Source: Chlorops oryzae
Taxonomy: Eukaryota > Arthropoda > Insecta > Diptera > Chloropidae
Direction of reading: 5' to 3'
NCBI GenBank assembly: GCA_020466095.1
Contig: CM035806.1
Span: 59,386,845-59,450,844 of the forward strand
DNA: 64,000 bases
Shown: piece by piece, positions 42,196 to 53,406 of the stretch
Layout of the letters: each line of letters starts with the position of its first letter
How positions within the stretch are numbered: the stretch's first letter is position 1
The notes under the pieces: model-generated
What the model saw: only the letters and a program-made list of their open reading frames with translations
What the model was told of the DNA's origin: nothing
Database searches by the model: none
Position numbers and translations under genes: made by a program

Positions 42196-43620
42196 TTAAC
42201 CTAAAAAATGAATGTCGGTAAAATCTTGAGTGGAAATTTCCTGTTGATCGTAAGATTCAGCGTAATCTTCAATACCTTCATTTCGTATTAATTGCTGATA
42301 TTCATTTTCGTCGTAATTGTCAGTTTGTCCTTCTTGATGGTTCGTTTCATTATGAGGATCTTGTGTACTTTCGACATGAAAATTTGGCTGTAGTTTATTT
42401 GGTGGAGAAACGTAGCCTAAAGATGGAGGTCTTGTCAATTGGGGTTGATTCATTGGACGAGGTCTGTTTTGGTAGTTGATATTTCTTGTTTGTAGTGATT
42501 GGTCTACTTCCATAGGTTCAGGCCTTTGAGGTTTTGGTGCCGTGGGTCTTGGTGGTTGAAAATTGGATTGAAAGGGGTGACGTTGTTGAAAATTCGGTTG
42601 AAAATGGTGACGCGGTTGAAAAACTTGCTGGGAGTTGACGGTGGGGATAGACTGATTATGTTGGTATGCGTGTTGTTGCATGTTATTCATTGGTCTATTA
42701 TAATTATTAGTATTTTGAAAATGTCAATTCTGGATAAAAGGGTTGTCTGTTTTGTGCATTTGTATTGCGCATTGGGGGAAGTGGTGGATGGCGTGGTCTA
42801 TGATTTTGATTTTGATTTGCGTATTCTGATCTGTAATTTTGGTTTTCTAATTTTAGGCAAAGGTAGTGCCTGTGGAAGATCTGCAGGCTCACGAATGCCT
42901 AGGAGTCTTGGAAGATCTCCATTTAAGCCTCTAACGAAAGTATCGAGAGCTTTATCTCTGTAAGTTTGAGTCAGAAGTCGCATGGCTTCATGTCCCATTT
43001 CCATGCAACCGATCTTATTTAGTATTAGAGACAAATGTGAATAAACTTCTTGGTAGAAAGTTTTCACCGTATTCCTTCCCTGTATGAGTGAGGTCATTTG
43101 GTACTCTACCGTCCCTAAATCTCTCTTGTCTGCATAATGTAAGGTCAGGCATCTCACTATGCTATTCCAACTCAGTGGGGTATTATAAGATTCTAGCGCT
43201 ATATCTGCGTTCCCAATTATTTTATTCCTTATTACACTAAGGATAACCATAGTACTTAGGTGTACCTGCCATTGAGCCATAGATGTTTAGTATCCTATCG
43301 ACACTTTTCTTCCACGAATTAAATTCAGCAGGATTTCCAGAGAATTCCCTAAGACTTCGTACAATATCCGGTATTTTATCTAATTCATTCAAATTATCTC
43401 TATACCTTTCTTCTTTACTCTGATCGATACCATGACTTAAATCTGCATTGGGGTTTATGATAGATTGAACAATGATTCTACATTGCTGCGCACAAATAGA
43501 AGCTATTCTGTTTTCTAATTCTTCATTCAATTGCACTTGCATTGGATTAGGGATTGGAGCTGGAACAGGATTAGGGATATTTAGGACAGGAGGTCTGACA
43601 AGGTTACTTGGGTTAGCCAT
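42196..43620 (-). pseudogene. G3 gag
   Basis: Start ATG at 43620. Pieces: 43237-43620 (Pro/Asn-rich start, then SLREFSGNPAEFNSW, a capsid motif of gypsy), 42798-43280 (capsid, [22 protein letters not shown]), and 42196-42690 (Gln/Pro-rich C-terminus with PEPMEVDQ). Frameshifts lie near 43250 and between 42690 and 42800. No CCHC knuckle is visible, as is usual for gypsy-group gags. Confidence 0.8.
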
Positions 43621-44324
43621 AATGATTTGTAAAAACTAATTTTTTTCGGATTAAAATATGATAATCTTTTTGGCGAAAATTAATTTTTATACACTTTATT
43701 TTTATGAATTCAAAAATAATTTTAACTTTGCAAAACTATAATTTTTTATTTGCACTTTTTAAATCTTATTGACGCTATAAAAAAAATTTTTTGTAGTCTA
43801 GTGTAACAATTGAATAACATACAATAAAAGGTAGATCTGCTTCATTTTGTCGTCTTGTATGTAGTTGTTGCTTGGCTCGCTTATCTTTGTTGCAGCTATT
43901 GATGTCTGTTGAATAGCTGTTATGACTGCTTTTCTGTGTTGCAGCTAAAGATGAAAAGGGAAATAGCTGATGTTGGTGATGAAATCGAAATAGTTGAATC
44001 GTTGAATATGCTGCGCTTCCTTAGAGATGAATTTATCGGTGATTTATGGCTTTTAATTTTTTGTGTCCACCGTTCTTTTTACTTTTTTTTTTTATTTGAG
44101 TATAAATGCTTTATAAATTTCTTTAAATTGTCACTCAATTAAAAATGTTTTTATTTATATTTATCTTATTTTATACCGTCCCGATCGCGTGAATTTCTCC
44201 GTTTTACATAAGAAAGTTACTAAGGATTCACTTTACGACACTTTAACAACGGTCGCCTGCGAACTGGCATGTACAGGCTTTTGGGTCCGTGGTTACTTTT
44301 CGATATTACTTAAAAAGCACCAAA

Positions 44325-44337
44325 GCGTTGGGCGCCA
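44325..44337 (-). promoter_or_regulatory. G3 primer-binding site, tRNA-Lys type
   Basis: The minus strand reads TGGCGCCCAACGC two bases inside the 5' LTR end. TGGCGCCCAACG is complementary to the 3' end of tRNA-Lys, the primer known for gypsy. Confidence 0.75.
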
Positions 44338-44339
44338 TG

Positions 44340-44796
44340 TAATAAAACACTTGTCTTTAGGGTTAAAAAAAGAGAAGACTATGTCTTCTTATTCTCTTTT
44401 ATGAAGTTCCTTTTTTTTTCAATGTTTTATTATTTTTATAAAAGGATTTGTTTTGTTTTTCTTAATTATTTTATTGGAGAAGACTATGTCTTCTTGTTCC
44501 AATCGTCAATTAACAACTGACTAAAAAATATAACTCAAGTTTATTTGGACAATGATCATCACGTTGGCATGCAACGTGAATTAAACAAAACTGCACTCAA
44601 TGCAGGCGAAGTGTCAGCATTTTCTTGTGCGCGTGTAAAAAAGAGGGCATGATGAAATCAATTATTTCGGCCGAACACCGGAAAGGTGTATCAGCGATTT
44701 TATTGGGACAAGAATTAAGCAACTTTAATAAAAGAAAAAGTAATAAAGAAAAAAGAATAAAAAGAGAATATGGAAAATGTGTTGTTGGTATTAACT
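44340..44796 (-). repeat. G3 5' LTR
   Basis: 457 bp, nearly identical to the 3' LTR at 37029-37483, with only scattered substitutions and small indels. It contains two copies of gagaagactatgtcttctt, a short palindrome of unknown role about 100 bp apart. Confidence 0.85.
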
Positions 44797-45059
44797 TATA
44801 TCTTACTCGCGTAATTCTATTCGAACGTTCTAAGAACGAAGAAAATTAATGAAATATATGTATCACTCGCGTTAGCTTCTACGTACGTACTAAGAACGAA
44901 GAGAACTTATGAACTAGCCAGCTGCACGATATATGCTGATAGAAATGGAAAAAAAAATTAATAATTTTCACTTTTTTAACGAGAAAATTTTCAAAATTTT
45001 AAGTGTTTTTTAGTTTTCATGGATATCCTTCTTTTGGAAGGATTTATATTTGTAATTTT
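44797..45059. other. Unassigned sequence between G3 and jockey copy
   Basis: Contains two diverged copies of a short unit (cgcgtaattctattcgaacgttctaagaacgaag and cgcgttagcttctacgtacgtactaagaacgaag). A similar tctacgtaggtctaagaacga occurs at 35936, at the start of the gag remnant. So this may be the same gypsy 5' UTR material on the far side of the G3 insertion. Confidence 0.4.
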
Positions 45060-45069
45060 ATCTTTGTTT

Positions 45070-46047
45070 TATCGCTCTGACCTAAACAAAATAAATGCTG
45101 GCGTCCCCAAGGCAGTGTGCTAGGCCCCATCCTTTATTAATTTTCACAGCTGACCTGCCAGTGACAGAAAACGATATTGTTGGTACCTTTGCTGATGATA
45201 CTGCTATTTTATCATCAGATGAAAATGCCTTTGACGCATCTCTAAAACTACAATCAAGTCTAAGCAAGGTCTCGAACTTTTTAAACAAATGGCGCATTAA
45301 GACCAATGAAAATAAATCTCAACAATTGCCTTTACTCTTAGGCGAGATACATGCCCGCCTGTGCGAATCAACAACTCTGAAATCCCGCAAGCAAATGAAG
45401 CTAAATATCTTGGTATGCACCTGGATCGAAGGTTAACATGGAAAAAAACATATTTTTTACCAAACGAAAAGCTTTGGGCATTAAACTTCGAAGTATATAC
45501 TGGTTCTCGCTCGTCATCAAAAGCTGTCTATTGACAATAAAATCCGCTCTAAAAGCGGTAATTAAACCCATCTGGACGTACGGTATCCAATTATGGGGTA
45601 CCGCTTCCCACTCAAATATTGAAAAACTTCAGCGCTTCCAATCAAAAGTACTTCGCATTCTTTTGATTCACCATGGTTTGTGACGAACGCTAATTACACA
45701 GGGATCCAACATCCCATTTGTCAAAGATGAAATTCAATATCACGCTATAAGATATCGTCAGCGCATTCAGACCCATCCTAATGAATTAGCCTCCAACCTA
45801 ATGTCTTCAGATGCAACTTTTAACAGATTAAAAAGGAAAGCTCCAAGGGATCTTTGAATATCCCTCAGAATAAGTTATAACTGGTTAATTGTTAATAAAA
45901 AAATAAAAAAATTTAAGTTTTAAATAATATTAGGGTGCATCACTGGATGCACGCCTACAGTCAATCCCATTCTATGTTTAAAAATTGTTAATAGCCTAAA
46001 AGGCAAAATACAATATTATATTATATAAACAAAAAAAAAAAAAAAAA
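45070..46047 (+). mobile_element. Jockey-type non-LTR element, 5'-truncated
   Basis: Plus-strand fragment holding the second half of a jockey-clade RT, a short 3' UTR and a poly(A) tail (18 A before 46048). atctttgttt at 45060-45069 recurs at 46048-46057, a 10-bp target-site duplication that proves it inserted as a truncated copy. Confidence 0.85.
45085..45856 (+). pseudogene. Jockey-type RT C-terminal half
   Basis: Starts at the GVPQGSVLGP motif, then the ATFADDTAIL-like box read as GTFADDTAIL (catalytic Asp pair present), KWRIKTNENKSQQ, KRKALGIKLRSIYW, IWTYGIQLWGTASHSNIEKLQRFQSK and a short C-terminus to about 45856. At least three frame changes. No RNase H domain, as is usual in this clade. 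Confidence 0.82.
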
Positions 46048-46057
46048 ATCTTTGTTT

Positions 46058-46566
46058 CGGTTATATCCTAGAGATTTTTATTGGATTATGTCCCGCTATT
46101 GCTGAGCGGCAGGACTCCAAATCTGTTCGGCGCAAGCGCCCAATTTCTCTAATTTTAACGGCGGAGATACGCCAATTAATTCAGCGCGTAGCGCTTCATT
46201 TTTTTTTATTTTGTTATAAATTTTTTTTTTTAAAAATATACAATGGATAAAATTCCCATTGTAGTGTAAGTTTCTAATGATTGGTAATCATCACCATTTT
46301 GCTCAGGGTCTCCATACTCCTTTTTGCGATCAGGCTGGTTAATTTTTGGATGCTGGTAGGGAGAACGTCTTCGCCTTCAATCGCCTTCGGAATTGCTGAT
46401 GTTGATGTTGATGAATAGAGTCTCTTGTCGCTGAAAAAACTGTGGGTCTCTTTTGTTTTATTTGATTTGAATCCTTTTTTTCACTTATTTATCTTTCCTC
46501 ACATATATTGTCACTTAGTCACTTTTCCTTTTAATTATTATCTGTTACTTTTTTCTTTTAATTATT
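46058..46566. other. Probable gypsy internal or UTR remnant
   Basis: The right part has repeats of ttacttttttcttttaattat (46500-46566) that recur at 48275-48295 and 52125-52150, the last next to a gypsy-type LTR. A minus-strand stretch at about 46280-46410 could read SAIPKAIEGEDVLPTSIQKL, which looks gag-like but is short. I take it as the interrupted 5' part of the element whose LTR is at 52219-52506. Confidence 0.35.
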
Positions 46567-48270
46567 ATACCTTTTCCGAAGGAAAGGGTATATTGAGTTT
46601 GGCACGGTGTATGTAACATACCAAAGGAGTCGCGGTAGATATAGACATATATATATATTCTTGATCAGGGTGACAAGAGGAATCGATCTAGCCATGTCTG
46701 TCTGTCTGTCTGTCTGTCTGTCTGCTGTCTGTCTGTCTGCCTGTCTGTCGGTCAACTTTAGTTTTTCGTAATTTACTCCTAAGCCATGAAAGATATCATA
46801 TTGAAATTTGGCATGGACTTCAACCAGGTAAATGTCCGAAAAACTGCATACAAATTTTTTTTCGTAGTCCCTTCTTGGGTCATGGGAAGTGGTTCAGAAG
46901 TTTCAAAAATCACGATTTTTAACGTTTTTCCTGGATAACTTTTTTACTATACATCCCAGCTTATTGAAATTTGGTGAGTGTATAGCTACTATGTAGGCTT
47001 AAGCTTTCGCTGAAAAAAAATTGCGACATCGCTATAACTATGGTCATCATCCTACACAATAGAAAAAAACACTCTTTCTCTTATTCTCATATCTGAATAC
47101 AAAAATTATTTTTTTGCTTCTTCTGATTGTGTATTTTGCCGCCAAATAAAGTCGTCCATTATGGTTAAAATTTGACCATGACCACCATTCTTGAAATTCG
47201 CAAAAATTGATTTTCACTATTTTGATTTAAGTATTTCGCAGCTAAACAAAATGTCCTCTAAGGGTTAAAATTTGATCAAGACCACCATCCGCGAAATTCG
47301 CGAAAATTTGATTTTCACTATTTTGAAGTGAGTATTTCGCAGCTAAACTAAATTTCCTCTAAGGGTTAAAATTTGATCAAGACCACCATCCGCGAAATTC
47401 GCGAAAACCTGATTTTCACTATTTTTAATTGAGTATTTCGCAGCTAAACAAAATGTCCTCTAAGGGTTAAAATTTGATCAAGACCACCATCCGCGAAATT
47501 CGCAAAAATTTTATTTTTCACTATTTTGAATTGAGGTTTTCGCAGCTAGACAAAATGTCCTCTAACGGTTAAATTTTGACCATGACCACCATTCGCGAAA
47601 TTCGCAAAAATTTAATTTTCACTATTTTGAATTGAGTATTTCGCAGCTAGACAAAATGTCCTCTAACGGTTAAAATTTGACCATGACCACCATTCGCGAA
47701 ATTCGCAAAAATTTAATTTTCACTATTTTGAATTGAGGTTTTCGCAGCTAGAAAAAATGTCCTCTTACGGTTAAATTTTGACCATGACCACCATTCGCGA
47801 AATTCGCAAAAATTTTATTTTCACTATTTTGAATTGAGTATTTCGCAGCTAGACAAAATGTCCCTCTAACGGTTAAAATTTGACCATGACCACCATTCGC
47901 GAAATTCGCAAAAATTTTATTTTCACTATTTTGAATTGAGGATTTCGCAGCTATACAAAATGTCCTCTAACGGTTAAAACTTGACCATGATCACCATTCG
48001 CGAAATTCGCAAAAATTTTATTTTCACTATTTTTGAATTATGGTTTTCGCGCTAGAAAAAATGTCCTCTAACGGTTAAAATTTGACCATGCTCACCATCC
48101 GCGAAAATTTCGTGCTTAATAATAATCTCGAGTCTTAGAAGGTATAAATAGATATCCAAGCTAGGAACGGCAGGAATTTTTGTTAAGGTAATGTTTTTAC
48201 ATATTTCAGGCTGAGGAAAAGGTATGTGTGCAATCGGCTTAGCCGATGTAAACTTCTTTACTTGTTTTTT
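46567..48270 (+). mobile_element. Helentron-like element, second type
   Basis: Starts TATACCTTTTCCGAAGG with a short palindrome (tataccttttccgaaggaaagggtata). It carries a GATCAGGGTGAC core followed by a long TGTC microsatellite (46696-46748), an internal 101-bp array, and a 3' hairpin (atcggcttagccgat, about 48233-48247) followed by ctttacttg and a T-run. Same architecture as copies 1 and 3, different sequence. The flanking gttac-ttttcttttaat occurs on both sides. Confidence 0.7.
47140..48112. repeat. 101-bp tandem array, about 9-10 units
   Basis: cagct positions at 47239, 47340, 47441, 47543, 47644, 47745, 47846 and 47948 give a period of 101-102 bp. Units contain ttcgcgaaattcgcaaaaa. The left three units (aagggttaaaatttgatcaag) form one subtype and the rest (aacggttaaaatttgaccatg) another, so the array grew in blocks. 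The last unit is degenerate. Confidence 0.9.
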
Positions 48271-48540
48271 GTTACGCTTTTCTTTTAATATTTTTTGTTA
48301 ATTTTATTTTTTTTTTAATTTTATTTAAGAAAGATAGATTTAATCAAGTGCAAAAAGAAATTAAATCTTCAAGACAGCACTTGTCAGAAAGTATAATTAT
48401 AAGAATAATTATAAGTGAGAGAGCTAGAATTGCAAGATATTCACACTAATTTTAAATGATCTTAGTATCTATGAAAGGCTTAAGGAAAACATATATTGAA
48501 CAGAAAGGAAACAAAACAATATTAATAATTATAATACACT

Positions 48541-51367
48541 TCAAGAGAAGAAAGTTGCGAGTTTTTGTCTGAAAAGAGAGAGATTGTGAATTTTACGAAG
48601 TTCAGGAGTTAAATTGTTCCATAGGCGAATGGCATGTATAAAAAACTGTCGCTCAGATACTAGCGCAAAATGTCGAATAGGTACAATTTTTTTTTTCTCT
48701 TGCAGAACGTGTGAAATGAACGCGGTGGTACAAATAGTCGGGTGCATGGCGAACAATAACTTTATGGAAAAGTAGAAGGGTTCGAAAGTTGAGCAGATTG
48801 TCAAAGGTCATCCCAAAGATTGACTTAGCATGCATTGAGATATGATCGAAGCGTCTGCGCGAATAAATGTATCTAGCTATATTGTTAAATATTAAATTGA
48901 GCTTCCGTCGACAATTCGTATCACAGTTTGAGTAGAGTTCACAACCATAAAGAAGCGTTGGTAAAAGATAAGTTTTGCTTAGTAGCATTCTAATTCTGAG
49001 AGGAGTAACTTCATGAGTAATCCAAAGCACGCGAAGCATACCATAAACCTTACCTATCATGGAAATTATTTGATTATTCCAAGTCAAATTTCTATTGAAA
49101 ATAACACCAAGATTTTTTGCAGTTTCGACAAATTCAATAGGCTTTCCGTTTATAGAAACTACAGGTAGGCTTCGAACATTGATGTTGTTGGTTTTACTAA
49201 TAACTAGACACTTGGACTTTTTGGGGTTTATACATAAACGATTAGATCGAGCCCAATCAGAAACAGTGCGTAGCTCATCATTAAGAACATCCACACTGCT
49301 TTGCACATTGTTCCGCTTGCAATTGATAAGAAGTTGTACATCATCTGCATATAGATGTGCTCGACTATTACGTAGGATATTGGGCAGTTCATTTATATAG
49401 ATATTAAACAACAGAGGTCCAAGAGTAGATCCCTGTGGAACCCCTCTCCATATGTTCAAAGGGCGTGACGTAACGCATCCAACTTGGACCAGTTGACTTC
49501 TGTTACTTAAGTACGAACTGATGAGTTAAACAGCTTCAGGAGAAAAATGAAATTGATTGCAAAGTTTTTTGATTAATATCTGATGGTCTACAGTATCAAA
49601 GGCCTTACTGTGATCAAGAAGCACAAGAAATGATATATCATTGAGATCAATGGCTTCCCTGATGCCCTCAGTTATATCAAGTAAAGCTGTAATGCAGCTC
49701 CGGTTAGGCCGAAAGCCAGACTGTAATTCGGACAGAAGACTATTTTGATGTAGAAAGTTGCACATTTGTTGATATAAAATTTTTTCTAGAGTTTTTTGAC
49801 AAGAACGGGAGAATAGAAATTGGTCGAAATTCACCATTTGGCTTAGGTATGGGATGACTTTAGCACGCTTCCAACTAGAAGGGAAAGTAGATTTTGGTTA
49901 TAATATTATTTAAAATGTAAGTTATTGTCGGCAAAAGCTTTGGCAACAAAACTTTTAGAAATTTAGGGTCAAGCATGTCGAGCCCAATGGAGTTTGATTT
50001 GATGGACATTGCACTTTTTAAGACATCGTTCTTTTCTACACAATTAAACGAAAAAAACAAATCAGTCTCAGATGTTTCAGGTACATTACTATCACCAACA
50101 GAATAATCATCTTCACACAAATCACAGTCATCAGGCAAAACTAAAATTAACAAAATCATTATTAATCACATTTAAATCACAGTCATGTAGGTTATTATCA
50201 CAGTTTGTTTTTAGTGGTCAGTCCAAGTTTTCTTACATTGGACCAAGTAGCTTTAGAACAAGCAGCAGATTCGAATTGCTTTTTAAAGTAAGAAGTCTTC
50301 GCTTTTTTAATTTCAAGCTTTACTTTGTCTTTTAATATTTTAAATTGAGCATGTAGCTGATTAGTTTTATACTTTTTCCATTTCCTGAATGCGAAGTTGC
50401 GTTCAGATATCAGTGCAGCAATAAGTGTGCTAAACCAGGGCTCAGATTTTGAACTGTAGGATTTCGTATATAAAGGAACAAACTGTGAGTAGAGAGAGCA
50501 GATATTCGCTTCTAGAAAGCAAATTTGATCATCTACTCTTTCTAGACTGCGAATGTGGTGCCAGTCGATAGTGTCAAAGGCAATATCAAGTAAATGAAAG
50601 TTGATTTTTTTTAAGTCACGATAGATGAATGAATTTTCGTAATTCTGTAGTTGAAAGTTGTATGTCAAACATATTAGGTCATGTTTAGAATACTGTCCGG
50701 CCGATAGTTGATCATAGTGTAATATTTTAGACATAGAATCCACAAAAAACAAGTCAAGGAGAGTGTTGCTGTTCTGGGACAAGTGAGTAGGGTTGGTGGA
50801 ATTAGCGGTTACAAATCCAAGTGCATTCATTTCAGTCAAGAAACTGCGATTAACAAGGATATTGCTGTTAAAGTCACCGGTAATTATGAAGTTAGTGTAG
50901 TTCATTGCGACCAATTCAAGGTTTTCTAGTAAGGGAGTAAAGCTAACACCTCTATTGGGCCTGTAGACACACCCCAATAGGACTTTATCATTACGGTTGT
51001 TAATTTCGATAAATATATATTCGATTTCACTAAAGGGTGCAGATTGTTGTACTATCTTGGCTTTTATCCCATTCCTAACGTAGATAGCTACTCCTCCAGC
51101 ATGCCCAAGACGATCTCTACGGAAAATTTTAAAGCCATTGACGTTGACAAGGCTATCAGGCATAGACGGAATGAACCAGGTCTCGGAAACACAAATGATA
51201 TCGACCCCAGAATTAATAAAATTATGCTTGAATTCATCTATTTTAGGAAGGAGGCTCTGCGAGTTAGTGTGACACACTTTTAAACCAGTAGCTTGAGCTG
51301 ACAGAATTCGAAGTAAAATATTAGTATCGCCTATGCGGAAATTGTTTAGAATATTATCCATACTCAT
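48541..51367 (-). pseudogene. CR1-type copy 1 ORF2: endonuclease and RT
   Basis: Endonuclease and linker open for 389 codons (50198-51367): VCHTNSQSL, the catalytic Glu in CVSETWF, GGVAIYVRNGIKAK, TGDFNSN, and SKHDLICL. RT in three further pieces: 49875-50159, 49526-49837 (FRPNRSCITALLDITEGI, LLDHSKAFDTVDH), and 48653-49459 (GVPQGSTLGPLLF, YADDVQLLINCKR). The C-terminus is at 48541-48804. Frameshifts near 50160, 49840, 49500 and 48660. No RNase H. Confidence 0.88.
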
Positions 51368-51630
51368 ATTTATAGAAAAAGTTTTGGATAATCTCTCTCT
51401 TCACTGAAAGACAAGAACACACAACATGTAAGAAATAATGAGGAGCTTTGAACACAAAACGTTTAGAAACAACAGAAAACATTGTATAACATAAGTTCCT
51501 TAAACTAGATAGACTTATAAAAGAATCAAACAAAATATAAATTATGATAAAAAAACATTTCCTTACGATAAGTACAATAGTGATACATATAAATAATATA
51601 TTATATATTAAGTTACAAATATTATTTAAA

Positions 51631-52077
51631 CTAAATAGATGCATTTTTATAATGTAGGGTGCACAACAATTGAAAAATTTGAAGAGTAAGAGGCGCTTTG
51701 TTAGTACGACGGAAAGCTGATGCTACCGAAAGGAAACGATTCCGGTCAAACACTGAGCCTAGGGTGACCACAACGTCCGGATCAGCAGTGCTTGGCATAT
51801 TCCTCACAGATTTTCTTGTCGCTCGATAAATATTCATAAGGTTAGGAGGTGTTATATTAAGCGAAGAACATAATTTCATAAATAGGTTTTGCAAATTCTC
51901 TCCATCTTGGTAGGGAATACCATGTATACCATGTATACGTAGATCGCAACAAACAGCTGAGTCCCCTTGCTTCAACAGTCGACTTCTAAGAAGAGAAACT
52001 TCAGTTTTAAGAGACACCACTTCAGATGAGCGCTCTTCTAAGCGATCCACGCGTTCGCTAAGAGTTGAGATCTCCAC
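51631..52077 (-). pseudogene. CR1-type copy 1 ORF1 (truncated)
   Basis: 148 codons: a short coiled coil (LSERVDRLEERSSEVVSLK), then an RRM-like part (CCDLRIHGI ... DPDVVVTLGSVFDRNRF) as in ORF1 proteins of CR1/jockey elements. The FP-type C-terminal domain seen in copy 2 is missing. The natural start may lie further upstream, beyond the 5' truncation. Confidence 0.65.
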
Positions 52078-52082
52078 GGCAG

Positions 52083-52205
52083 AGATCTCCCATTTGCTTT
52101 CCGATGACCTCTAATATTTTCGTTATATTTGTTACTTTTTTCTTTTAATATTTTTTTTTTGTAAACTTTTCCTTTTCGCGAAACTTTTTTTTTTTTCTCT
52201 TTTGC
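52083..52205 (-). other. Gypsy-type 5' UTR next to LTR
   Basis: T-rich sequence with the ttacttttttcttttaatattt motif shared with 46540 and 48275. It lies between the CR1 5' end and the primer site at 52206. Probably the 5' UTR of the element owning the LTR at 52219. Confidence 0.5.
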
Positions 52206-52215
52206 TCGGGCGCCA
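52206..52215 (-). promoter_or_regulatory. Primer-binding site (tRNA-Lys type) of minus gypsy LTR
   Basis: The minus strand reads TTTTGGCGCCCGAGC beyond the LTR end; TGGCGCCCGA fits priming by tRNA-Lys. This identifies the adjoining LTR as a 5' LTR. Confidence 0.6.
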
Positions 52216-52218
52216 AAA

Positions 52219-52506
52219 TGTTGTACTATAAAATGTTGGAATGAAGGACACTCTTTTGTTGTACTATAAAACGTTGGAATGAAGGACACTCTCTTCAATT
52301 TTCCGGTTTTAACTCTTATTCTTCTGTTGGTAATATTACAACTCCACTATATCTAAAAATTCAAAATACATTTTCACTTAAAAATATGCTTAAAATTACT
52401 TAAACTAGGTTCGCTGACGCGAGCTCTGCTGCAGTCGCATTTCCCCGCTGCCGTCTTCTCACTCAAGTTTCTGCTGACGTCTTAGTCTTTCGCAACTTTC
52501 TTCCAC
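52219..52506 (-). repeat. Partial gypsy 5' LTR with duplicated end
   Basis: Reverse-complement relative of the G2 LTR: ggttcgct-gcg...tgctgcagtcg-at..ccgctg.cgtcttctc and cgctgacgtctt...cgcaactttc are shared. The last 38 bases of the LTR (tgttgtactataaaa-gttggaatgaaggacactc) occur twice in tandem, at 52219 and 52257. The LTR start is missing, replaced at about 52507 by the Ulp1-like exon. Confidence 0.7.
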
Positions 52507-52886
52507 ACGCTATGGACAAATATGGTAAGTGTTAGTTTACGACAATTATGTATAAAAGATTAAAGTGTGGATATTTACAGATGAGAAACCTCAGTACCAT
52601 TAGACGCATCAAACTAAGTGCGTACGATATACAACATTTGGCACCAGGCGTGTGGCTGAATGATAATGTTGTAAGTGGTCTTCTTCAATGGGTATTTTTA
52701 AAATTTCTGAGGCCAGAGCTACGGAGAGTTCATTTGTTTGATACTCATTTGTACCCCCCAATCTGAGAATTAGCGCTTTTCACCGCTTCTGGCGTTCCTG
52801 ATCACCTCACCTTTCGCCTGAATAGTTACACGCGTCGTATAAATATTTTCACAAAGGTTTTAGGCATGTCATCGCCCTGAAACACT
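52507..52886 (+). pseudogene. Ulp1/SENP-like protease fragment with intron
   Basis: A 56-base intron (52525-52580, gtaagt...tttacag) joins a short exon to 52581-52766, which reads IKLSAYDIQHLAPGVWLND, then a VSGLLQW...HLFDTHLYPP segment. This matches the start of the C48 (Ulp1/SENP) catalytic domain: the WLND motif and the conserved F-T-fY step. After an in-frame TGA the same frame continues with NSYTRRINIFTKV, resembling the next C48 motif, then another stop. The catalytic His-Asp-Cys region is not seen. It could be a relic of a host gene or of cargo of a transposon. Confidence 0.5.
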
Positions 52887-53406
52887 TTGAGTGTGGCACC
52901 TGAAAATGGTTGCAGTTTCGGAACGCACCCTGTCAACCATGCCCTTGTTTCATTATTGCAGCACGTCAATGATAGCCAACCGTCTCTTTTAGCGCTAGTA
53001 ATGAAGCAATATGTGTTATTATGGCTGGGAATTTTATCATGCGCTACAGTAATAATCTGGGGCCGAAACGTTCGCCTAAGTCAGCAATCTTGAAAGTCGA
53101 ATTAAACAATATGCGCAAACACTAATGTCAAGGCCACAAAAAATTAACAAATAAAGCGACGTACGACAAGGCCAAGGGCATAACCGTAACCATACATAAC
53201 CGTACACCGCCGCAAGTCAATGGTTTCAGAACTCAAGAACAGAGGACCCTCGTAGATGGGAACCAATTCAATTGCGCCTTCGCACAAAATAAGCGAAAAT
53301 AGACGGCAGCGCCCCAACAACGAGACAAACCCCTCTTCAAATAACAAACCAGTCCGTATGAATGCCGACCCATCAAAACAAGGGGGAGGTAGGAGGGGTT
53401 AGGAAT
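52887..53406 (+). other. Gypsy 3' end region before LTR
   Basis: A 68-codon frame (52887-53093) continues the Ulp1 frame after a stop and has one hydrophobic segment (YVLLWLGILSCATVIIW), perhaps an env anchor. 53340-53390 (gtatgaatgccgaccca, then acaagggggaggtaggagggg) resembles the G2 3' UTR and a polypurine tract. Confidence 0.4.

Larger units (their letters stand above)
37029..44796 (-). mobile_element. Gypsy-like element G3 with both LTRs
   Basis: Minus-strand, 7.77 kb: 5' LTR 44340-44796, tRNA-Lys-type primer site, gag 42196-43620, pol 39252-42174, env 37625-39100, polypurine tract, 3' LTR 37029-37483. Protein motifs place it very near the Drosophila gypsy group of errantiviruses. The LTRs are highly similar, so insertion is fairly recent, although every gene has breaks. 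Confidence 0.9.
48290..52082 (-). mobile_element. CR1-type non-LTR element, copy 1
   Basis: Minus-strand element with ORF1 (51631-52077) and ORF2 (48541-51367), ending in an AT-rich tail near 48290-48330. The 5' end lies close to 52082, inside what looks like a gypsy 5' UTR. Related to copy 2 at 55059-59088, but more decayed. Confidence 0.75.

Noticed and set aside
46696..46750. TGTC repeats as a CRISPR-like or independent microsatellite locus
   Set aside because: The GTCY tract is a normal part of mini-me/DINE-1 elements; there are no spacers.
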